Assembly (NCBI GenBank): GCA_030144725.1
Contig: JASKMD010000002.1
Location: 1,385,611 to 1,449,610, forward strand
Origin: Haematococcus lacustris
Lineage: Eukaryota > Chlorophyta > Chlorophyceae > Chlamydomonadales > Haematococcaceae
DNA length: 64,000 nucleotides
Direction: 5' to 3'
Part shown: in pieces, positions 56,401 through 64,000 of the stretch
Layout of the letters: each line of letters opens with the position of its first letter
Numbering within the stretch: position 1 is the first letter of the stretch
Notes under the pieces: generated by a model
Database searches by the model: none
What the model was told of the DNA's origin: nothing
The model's input: the letters and a program-made list of their open reading frames with translations, nothing else
Translations under genes and position numbers: made by a program

Positions 56401-58770
56401 TGGCCCTCCCTACCTACTGCCCACCTCTTGCCCCACTCTGTGCCTGCCCACCCACCCCATGCACCGCCCTCCTTCTGCTGCTGCTGCTTCTCACATCCCA
56501 CACAGACACACCTTCCAGTACTGGGCAAAGAGTGAGAGAGCGCTGACCACACCCGCAGCCATGATGACGGCCACCACCTCAAACATCGCGATCCACTGCC
56601 AGCGGGTGGGGTCAGAGCCCACCCCCAGGCCCAGCTGGATGGCCAGCACCAGAGGCCCGGTGCCTACCGCCCCCAGGCCCAGGGCGATGATGTCAGCGTG
56701 CCTGAACCACTGCACCAGCTGGTACGAGGTGGAGAAAGCGATGGCGGAGAGCTGCAGGGTCAGGGTCAGGGTCAGGGTCAGGGTCAGGGTCAGGGTCAGG
56801 GTCAGGGTCAGGGTATTCAAGGACCTGTGGCGGGGTACAACAGTGGGAGGGGCAAGGTGCTTGGTAGGGCTCAAAAGCTTGGTGGCTCAAGACGGGGTGA
56901 AGTATGTTCACCAGACCTATTGATAACAAAACAATATAACCATAACGGTGATTGGCTCGATCGTCGGGGGTGGGGGTGGGGTGGGGGTGGGGTGGGGTGG
57001 GGTGGGGTGGGGTGGGGTGGGGTGGGGTGGGGTGGGGTGGGGTGGGGTGGGGTGGGGTGGGGTGGGGTGGGGTGGGGTGGGGTGGGGTGGGGTGGGGTGG
57101 GGTGGGGTGGGGTGGGGTGGGGTGGGGTGGGGTGGGGTGGGGTGGGGTGGGGTGGGGTGGGGTGGGGTGGGGGTGGGGTGGGGGTGGGGGTGGGAGTGGG
57201 GGGTGGGTGGGGGTGGGGTGGGGTGGGGTGGGGTGGGGTGGGGTGGGGTGGGGTGGGGTGGGGTGGGGTGGGGTGGGGTGGGGTGGGGTGGGGTGGGGTG
57301 GGGTGGGGTGGGGTGGGGTGGGGTGGGGTGGGGTGGGGTGGGGTGGGGGTGGGGTGGGGTGGGGGTGGGGGTGGGAGTGGGGGGTGGGTGGGGGTGGGGT
57401 GGGGTGGGGTGGGATGGGGTGGGGTGGGGTGGGGTGGGGTGGGGTGGGGTGGGGTGGGGTGGGGTGGGGTGGGGTGGGGTGGGGTGGGGTGGGGTGGGGT
57501 GGGGTGGGGTGGGGTGGGGTGGGGTGGGGTGGGGTGGGGTGGGGTGGGGTGGGGTGGGGTGGGGTGGGGTGGGGTGGGGGGTACGGGGTCAGTGGCGGGG
57601 TCAGTGGGGGGTACACACACCGTGCCCAGCACTGCCACAGTCCACAGCAGGGCTGAGTGTGTGGTGGGCAGGAAGGGGAACGCTGCGGCACAGGCAGTGC
57701 AGCCGCACAGGCCCAGCAGCAGGCGCAGCGCCATGGACTGCACCACACCCAGCCGGGCGTCCAGCACCTTTTCAAACTGCAGCAGCAGAGGAGTGAGCAG
57801 CAGAGTGACCAGGAAAAGCAGCGCCAGCCCCAGTCCCAGTCACGATGTTAAAGTTCCCATGCGCATGCCAGCAGCATGGGCTAGGGTCCTGGCACGCCTG
57901 CCCATACTGGCGATGGCAGTGGCCTGGCAGGGGGCCAGCAGCAGCTGATGACATCACAGGGGAGGAGTGGCAGCCTCCCCTGGGTCAGGTTTCCAAGCTG
58001 CCCAGTCTGCAGGGCCTGCTGGCCTGGGCCTAGGGCTGCAGCAGGGCCTGGGGCTGGAGAGCCTGAGGCTGGGGCAGCAGGCCAGGGGCGGCTGCCAGGG
58101 AGTGCTGGGAGGTGAGGGTATGCTTTGGTGCTCGCATGCGCCCTGCACCTCCATTGGCCTTGGAGGGCATCAGCCAGATGAGGCTGAGGGGCAGTTGAGG
58201 GGCCCAGGCTGCGCTTGCCTGGCCGGAGATGACAAGCACAGGGATGGAGGGCAGGTAGAAGGCCATGGATAACTCTAGGAGGATCTGAGGTCCAAACCTG
58301 ACAAGGCAGGCAGGCAGACAGGCACACATGCAAGCGCATGAGTATGTGTAGACAGCTCCATGCTTCAGCAATTCTTGGCCTGGGCGTGGAGCATGCACAG
58401 CCCTTCTCTAATTCCTGAACAGGCCTATGTTACTTGTCAGGCTACTTAGCTCATGGTATGTTGGCTGTTCGTTGGGAAGTTGAAACACCACGCTGTGCAA
58501 GCTCATTTTAGATTGTCATACCCTCACCATCGTGAGTAGTAGCCCAGCTCACTGCTGACGAGCACCCAGGCACACATAAACGACACCTGCATAGCAGTAG
58601 GACCCAACGGAGCCGCAGTGACCTAGCAACTCACCGATTGGCCAGCATTCCTGGTTGTGGCCAGGACCAGCTTGTGACCTGCTTACCGCAATGAGAAAGA
58701 AGCGCACGACGCTCCATGTTCGCCCTTTGATGCGCACCCGTGCAGGCGCACCCGCGACGACTTCTGTCAT
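51477..58770 (-). CDS. Equilibrative nucleoside transporter-like (ENT/SLC29) membrane protein
   Basis: Thirteen exons on minus sum to 598 residues plus stop, all in phase: 58770-58687, 58586-58528, 58297-58219, 57776-57621, 56751-56512, 55642-55464, 55146-54979, 54633-54360, 54000-53899, 53161-53051, 52552-52434, 52325-52175, 51551-51477. The start is MTEVVAGAPARVRIKGRTW, then SSELGYYSRWFGPQILLELS and MAFYLPSIPVLVI. Helices include ALRLLLGLCGCTACAAAFPF and IIALGLGAVGTGPLVLAIQL. A hydrophilic loop of about 200 residues separates the halves. The second half has TVTYLIFPFF, FFTRIFADLAGRFAPR (ENT-type FxxDxxGR motif), LWSLGGYINT, and a last helix FVGLALALVLAYVLF. ENTs move nucleosides down gradients; the substrate here is unknown. 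Exon 3 uses a GC donor. Confidence 0.8.
53374..53486. repeat. CTG array in transporter intron 9
   Basis: Two pure CTG blocks separated by ccagggaattcgctgttg text, inside the intron between 53899 and 53161. Confidence 0.93.
54053..54184. repeat. Three-part (GGGT)n-(GGGC)n-(GGGT)n array
   Basis: gggtgggt units switch to gggcgggc and back to gggtgggt, giving a nearly symmetric T-C-T pattern over about 130 bp in transporter intron 8. Confidence 0.95.
56756..56816. repeat. (GGGTCA)n array
   Basis: About ten 6-bp units touching the splice acceptor of transporter exon 5 (56751). On the transcript the polypyrimidine region is CTGACC-rich. Confidence 0.95.
56966..57585. repeat. 620-bp (GGGGT)n array with a duplicated interruption
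   Basis: Pure ggggt units, except two near-identical interruptions containing gggagtggggggtgggtggg at about 57192 and 57372. The array therefore also has a 180-bp period. It lies in transporter intron 4, with the G strand as template. Confidence 0.97.
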
Positions 58771-59321
58771 GTCCCGGCAGGCTGGCAAGTTTCGTATGCT
58801 GCTTCGTAATCAATGCCAGCGCCAATCAGCTGCCATCGAAAAGTCGCGAGCCGAGGGAGCTTGCTGAAATGTATCTAAATCTATGCTATGGCGTCTCTTC
58901 TGGAGCTCGCGGTCGCTAAAGCTGCCTTGTCAAAGATCGTGACACGCTACGGTGACGCCTTCGACTTCACCCAACGGCTCAATGCAACTGCTTGCCTAAA
59001 GTTCGTTGTGTCTTCTCAGCAGGATGCACAGTAGATGTGTCAGTGTACGACTGGATGTACCATTAGATGCATTATAGGCAGCTTGTGTCTTGTTAAAGAG
59101 GTCCTCTTTGTGTGCATGCTGGGTCGCTAAACTCCATGCCATCATCACATTGTAATTTTATATCCTGACATCGTGGCACCAACTACCGGCAGCAGCACCC
59201 CATGTATACCGGTCTAACAATGCAACTTCCATGTGTCGCATCCGCACGTCTACGCGCAATAGTAGTACGCAGATTACGTGTATAGCCAAGGCGTGATCCA
59301 CAGACAGGCTATCGCCGCAAC
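58771..59321. promoter_or_regulatory. Divergent intergenic region between transporter and NUP42-like gene
   Basis: About 550 bp between two outward-facing starts. An extra ATG at 58888 opens MASLLELAVAKAALSKIVTR for about 49 codons; it could be an upstream exon of unknown use, but I could not splice it to the nucleoporin frame. AT-rich words occur near 59150. Confidence 0.4.
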
Positions 59322-62300
59322 ATGGCGTACCGAGGTGATTACGGCATGAAGTCAGCCTGCCCACCGAAGTGCCGCGTTACATCAATGCTGCGTCTGCACA
59401 GGCCGAGGCGGTCAAGGCTACTACAACCAGGGCCCGCAAGTAAGGGCCTCCTGCAGGTCGAAGATGCAACGCAAGCTTGCGCGGTGCAAGCTGACAACCC
59501 CATGCTATGCCATGCCATGTTTTACAGCAAAACTATCAAGATAGAAATGGCCGTCAAGGAGGTTACTCGCAAGGCAGGTTGCACTCCCTTCAACTCCGTT
59601 GCAGTTATCCACAAGGTGCCACCCTTGCACTCATGCCTTCCACTGCTGCCTTGCTGCTGTGCTTTCTGTGCAGGTTATAACAACAGCAATCAGGGGTACC
59701 AGTGAGTCACTGAACGCATGTCAGCACAGCGCTCCATGCAGCCCACCCAACAGCATGTCCCACATCAGGGTTGTTGGGGCTGCACTTTGTGATCAGCCAT
59801 GCAGCACATCGCTTGTCAACTCAAAACAGGTGTAACCCCCACTGGTGATTACCTCCCTTCCCTTGCTTAGCCAGCGTCCCACCACCACGGGTGCACCCAC
59901 CCTGTCAACCACCTTGACCTCCGTTATATTCCCTGTCATGGGACGACCCCTGCCTGGGGCGACACCTCGGCCTGCCCTGCCTTGCGGCGCAGAGGTGGGC
60001 CAGGCCCGGGTCCAAGAGGCCAGAGCACCTACTTTGGTAGAGGGGCTGGTGGTGGCGGCAACAGAGGCGGCGGCGGCTACCAGGGCAGCCAGACAGCCAG
60101 GCAGCCAGACCCCCCACCCCCCTCAAACAGCTATGTTCCCCAAGGCGGGCAGCAGGCAGGCGCCCGCGGCAGCAGCGTGTTTGGGCGGGGAGCGGGGCAG
60201 CATGCACAGCAGCAGCAGCAGGGGTGGGGAGGTCAGGGAGGGAGGGGTGATAGGGGGGAGGGGCCGCCCCCCCCGCCCAGGGAGGTGGTGGCATGTGACC
60301 TGCGGGAGGAGCGGCCGGTGTGGCTGCTGAGCTGCTACAGCCACTGCAAGGCGGCTAACGACCTGCGGGGGGACGTCAGCTGTGAGGAGCTGCGCTGGCA
60401 CCAGCTGCAGGTGGCCAGCAGGGGGTTCAAAGGGCCGGCAGGGGGTCAGGAGGCCAGGAGGGGGTGCAAGGGGGCCAGTAGGGGGTCAAGGCGGCCAGTA
60501 GGGGGTCAGGAGGCCAGCAGGGGGTCAGGAAAGCAGTGTGAGGGGGGGCTGTGGAGCAGGGACGACCCATGGGGTGGGTAGTTGGGCAGTTAGGGCCAGA
60601 GGCAGGCGGTGGCCAGGAGGTGGGTAGCTTGGGGTAGAGCAGGGGTGAGGGTGGTTGAGGGCGGTTGAAGTAGGTATCTAAGCACCTGGGATGGGGGACC
60701 TACCTGACTGGCTGCTGGCATTGCACACCTGGCTGGGTACTCACAGTGCTCAGCAGTGCTGACTCTGACCCTGACCCAGCTCACCAGCTCACCAGCTGCT
60801 CCGCTACTGCTACCTCCTCTGCTGCTCCTGCCACACGCCACTGCCACCACTGCTGCTGTTTCTTTTGTTCGCCAGCACCGTCGCCATCACCATGAATGTG
60901 ATGACAGAGTGCGGCACACCGGGTGGTTGGGTGGTTGGTGCGCAGGGTCGAGCCGCTGGCCGGGCTGACTTTGAGCTGCGCAGTGAGCTGCAACAGGCCC
61001 GTGTGGTGAAGGAGAAGGAGATGGAGGCGCTGCTGCAGGTGATGCTGTGGGGGGCAGGGCAGGGCAGGGCAGGGCGGAGGCTGCAGTGGGCTGTGGGATG
61101 GGCGGGCAAGCGCAGAGCAGTTGCAGTGCAAGCGGAACGTAAAGCAGGGCAGGGCAGGGCAGGGCAGCAGAGCAGGGCAGGGGCAGGGCAGGCAGGATAG
61201 GGTTAGCTGGGTTCAGGGTGGGATGGGGCAGGGCAGAGCGGGATGGGGGCAGCGGCTATAGCGGCTGGGCTGTCAGCCTCAGCAAAGCTGCCAGCCATGA
61301 GAAACAGAGCAATGGCAGGGCTGGCCAGCAGCGCCCTGCCTTCTACCTGGTCGCCCGTGTCTTCATCCTGGCCCCCACCGCCTCTCCCCCAGCTGCCAGC
61401 CCTCACCACACCTCTGCCATGCCGCCCTGCCCCTCCCCCCCTACCCCCCCCCGCCAGCCTGCTGCTACCCTGCACTGCTGCAGGCGGCACAGCGGGGCGT
61501 GCACCTGCCCTCCCAGGGGGGCCCCCCCATCAGCCAGCCCTCCCCGCTCGTGACAGCCATTACGGCAGGGGCGAACAGACCTGGCCTGGTGTTTGGGGGG
61601 GGCGCTCGAGCACCCCCTGCTGCTGCCCCCCTGCCTGGGCCACCACCTTTGCCTGGGCCCCCTATGCATCCGGGGTTTCCAGCTGGAGCAGCCAGCCAGC
61701 AGCAGCAGCAGCAGGGGATGCCGGGGTCAGGGGGGGCAGGCTGGGGGGTCTTTGGAGGAGCTCCCCCAGCAGGAGGAGGGGGGGGGGGGCTTGGGGGGTA
61801 GGCAGCCCCTAGCGTGGGGGTCAGCAGCTGGCAAGCCTGCTGTACCCCAGCCAGCCACCAGCAGCATAGCCTGGGGGGGGGGGAGGGGGGGGGCCCGCCA
61901 GGGGGGGGGGCTGCCTGGGGCTCAGGGGCCGGCACCCCCCAGCCCATGGCAGGGGCCCCCAGCCTGGCGGCAGTGGGCGGGGGCTTGTGGGGTGCGCTGG
62001 GGGGGGCCAGCCAGGCAGGGGGGCCGCAGCCCCTGCTGTTCGGGCAACCAGCCGCCCCTGCTGCTGCCATGGGTGGAGGGGGGTTGGGGGGAGGAAGCGC
62101 GTGGGGGGGCCATGGTGCGCCTGCTGCTGCTGAGGTGGCCAGGCAGGGGTCAGAGGCGGGCCAGGGGGGTCTGGCAGGCATGGCGGGTGGGAGAACACAA
62201 CAGCTGGCCAATGGCACTCATGCAAACGGGGCAGGTGGGGTGGCAGGAGGGGGTGGGGCCGCTGGTTTGGAGGCTTTCCAAAGCAGTGTGTTCATCCGGG

Positions 62301-62678
62301 GCAAGGTGGGTGACATGGCTACCAGCGGACTGCCCGCCCCCCCACCCCTCCCCCCCTGCCCCTCCCCCGGCCCCCTACCCCTGCCGGCCCCCTGCTCGCG
62401 TCACTGTGCCACACCCACCATTACGTCAAGCCTGGCATGTGTGGGGCCGAGGATTTGCAGAGGTGCTGCGTCTGTTGCTGAGCCGGACACCACCTCTGCA
62501 TCTGCTGTCGCTGCGCACCCTGCACTGTTTTCCTCAGCTCACACCCAGCTCACACCCAGCTCAACCCACCGGCCCAGCTGTTCGGGGCAGTGCCGCCTGC
62601 GCCCACTGCTGCCCCTCTGTGCTGCTGGACATGATGCAGATCCCAGAGACGCCCCCTCCGCCCCAGCTGTGCTGCTGA
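59322..62678 (+). CDS. NUP42-like FG/Gly-rich nucleoporin
   Basis: NUP42 sits on the cytoplasmic face of the nuclear pore and helps mRNA export. Exons: 59322-59334, 59402-59439, 59528-59573, 59674-59701, 59993-60410, 60946-61038, 61484-62305, 62640-62678; phases agree. The N-terminus is Gly/Gln/Tyr-rich (RGGQGYYNQGPQ, QNYQDRNGRQGGYSQ). Then comes the conserved block VWLLSCYSHCKAANDLRGDV with SCEELRW, a helix (FELRSELQQARVVKEKEMEA), Gly/Pro-rich text with PLLFGQPA, and the C-terminus LEAFQSSVFIRGK|IPETPPPPQLCC, like the end of animal NUP42. The CCCH zinc finger expected at the N-terminus is not seen. Exon 7 has an in-frame TAG at 61799 between two G runs; reading shifts by compensating single bases would bypass it. 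Exon 3 ends at a GC donor. Confidence 0.75.
60411..60545 (+). repeat. Minisatellite with gccagcagggggtca units
   Basis: Six or so irregular 17-22 bp units (ggccag-agggggtca) at the start of NUP42-like intron 5. Confidence 0.85.
61053..61200 (+). repeat. (GGGCA)n array, two blocks
   Basis: agggcagggcagggc runs at 61056-61075 and 61146-61200 in NUP42-like intron 6. Confidence 0.85.
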
Positions 62679-63690
62679 GTGTGACTGGGCTCAAGGCGCT
62701 CAAAGGGAGAGCTCAAGGCGCCACTGCCCAAGCGTGGCCTCTGGCTGACGGGAAAATGGACTGGTCAATGTGCTCCAAGGGACTGCTCCAGGCGCCACTG
62801 GCCAAACAGCCTGTTGTCTGCCAGCTTGATTGGTGAATGTTGCACTGAGGGCAGCAGCCCGCTACTCCAGCCACACCTAGCTCCTGGAGCTGGGAGCAGC
62901 GCTGCACCACAGCGCCGCACGCGGCCACTCGACTGAGGGTGTGATCGCTGGTGCTCAGAACACACGATCAGATACCAAGTACATGTGCACAGCAACGAGG
63001 ACCAGCATGGCCAGGGAAGGGCTGGGCAAGCATGGCTCGGAGGTGCAGTACGGTGTATTACATCGGCGACACTTGCGTTCGACTTGTGACATGCCCGCAT
63101 GCGAGTCCTTCAGCGCTGCGTAAACAGCCGCGTACGATAGTGCAGCTGTTGAGAAAAACCTCATATCCTGGAAAGCCTCTACACAACAGCTATTTAGTGG
63201 TGCTATCGTGCCCCTAACCTAATTAACCCTAGACGTGTTCGAGCCCCACCCTATGCATGCACTCACAATCCACCTTGTGCATTCTCCCAACCCTACGGCT
63301 CCACCTTGTGCATCCTTTCTGCATGGTCAGTTTCATGGGAAGTCAAACACAATGTAATTGCTGCTGACGCAGTCTAGGGACGCAACTTCAACAATGGCGC
63401 AGCAAGTGTACCAAGCGCCGTGCTGTAGACACGCGAGCTGTGTGCCCATAGTGCTCACATTTGAATCTAGAGCGTTTTTTCTGCAAATTTGTTTATATTG
63501 GTTCAGCGATTTTGTTTATTTTTGTTGTTACTTGAGCAGCTTCTTGTAATGTATATTGCACATGATACTGTCCATGCCATATCCACTGCCAGTGAATGGG
63601 TTTTTGTACATCTTGCCAAACAGACCTTATCTAACTTTACTGTACCCCTTGACTTGCTGATGAGGAAGGCCTGATGTCAGGCGCCCCCAA
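62679..63690. other. Intergenic spacer downstream of the NUP42-like gene
   Basis: A repeated 'ctcaaggcgc' word near 62690-62720 and short frames only. No gene recognised. Confidence 0.45.
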
Positions 63691-63691
63691 C

Positions 63692-63785
63692 CAGTGTTGT
63701 GAATCTTCAGATTTTCAGATTTTCAGATTTTCATGAAAATGAAAGTGTTTCATTGAAAAACTGAAAGAGTTTCATCGTCAGTGAA
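63692..63785. repeat. Possible hAT-type terminus with short tandem repeats
   Basis: ccagtgttgtgaatcttcag resembles hAT 5' ends (CAGTGTTG). It is followed by four 'attttcag' type units and a 'catgaaaatgaaagtgtttc' imperfect repeat. The other end would lie beyond the window. Confidence 0.3.
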
Positions 63786-63896
63786 ACTGAGCGTATGCCG
63801 CTGGTTATCAGCCCATCCTTTTACACGCGGCTTGTTTGTAGGCCTGCACTGTTTGATATGCAGAAATACGTAGTTTGCCAAAGGTCAGACATGCAA

Positions 63897-64000
63897 GCCG
63901 TTCATGTTGTCCATGGATCCGCCATCTGTGGCGTTTTCTGGCTTGCGCTTCTTCCGCTGTGGCTGTGGCGCGCTGGCGCCAGCCAAGCCAATCACAGCCA
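63897..64000 (-). CDS. Possible C-terminal exon of a gene entering from the right
   Basis: The minus frame reads AVIGLAGASAPQPQRKKRKP, then ENATDGGSMDNMNGLHV and a stop at 63897. The basic RKKRK run looks like a nuclear localisation signal. The gene would start outside the window. No family recognised. Confidence 0.3.

Noticed and set aside
56693..57948. Frames of 230-416 codons with PTPPHP or WGGVG repeats
   Set aside because: They are translations of the GGGGT array in a transporter intron.
58888..59034. ATG opening MASLLELAVAKAALSKIVTR
   Set aside because: I could not splice it in phase to the NUP42-like exons and recognise no family; recorded only in the intergenic entry.
7640..62000. 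Possible CRISPR-like arrays among the many regular repeats
   Set aside because: Units are adjacent or nearly so, without unique spacers of constant length, and the genome is eukaryotic.

Overview
The window looks like nuclear DNA of a chlamydomonadalean green alga. Genes are GC-rich and intron-dense, coding sequence is rich in Ala, Gln and Pro, G-rich and CTG microsatellites are large, and interstitial TTAGGG tracts occur. The exact style of the repeats reminds me of Haematococcus lacustris; this is an inference, not a search result. There is no prokaryotic operon structure. I rebuilt gene models by hand from splice sites and reading phase.

Left third (1-12.9 kb): a mobile-element graveyard. 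It holds a truncated PIF/Harbinger transposase, a cluster of long foldback palindromes that share core words (4.2-5.4 kb, with partial copies at 1.3, 10.3 and 11.0 kb), a perfect 50-bp triple palindrome, two inverted-repeat elements of one family, a 1.5-kb compound CTG repeat and a decayed LINE RNase H/zinc-knuckle tail.

Right of 13 kb lie real host genes. NAA35, a NatC N-acetyltransferase subunit, is on minus at 18.9->13.1 kb. A 388-residue coiled-coil orphan is on minus at 25.9->22.1 kb. It sits head to head with KIFBP (plus, 26.2-29.3 kb), which is followed by a DUF455 ferritin-like protein (plus, 29.5-32.5 kb). Then come a kinase-like gene with huge low-complexity inserts (minus, 39.9->34.1 kb), VMP1 (minus, 48.1->41.5 kb), an ENT/SLC29-type nucleoside transporter (minus, 58.8->51.5 kb) and a NUP42-like nucleoporin (plus, 59.3-62.7 kb). 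For KIFBP, DUF455, VMP1, ENT, NUP42 and the orphan, the exon lengths I chose add up to whole codons, which supports the models.

Scattered between and inside these genes are at least five copies of a Fanzor/TnpB-like RuvC nuclease family, all on plus. Two are long but broken (about 19.7-21.2 and 23.8-25.5 kb) and three are 3'-end-only pieces (30.6-31.1, 32.57-32.78, 48.3-48.5 kb). They keep a similar 3' non-coding tail, so they may be relics of an RNA-guided transposon-encoded nuclease whose guide-RNA end has spread on its own. A clean 626-bp hAT-type non-autonomous element with an 8-bp target duplication lies in a kinase intron, and the unoccupied paralogous site is in the same window.
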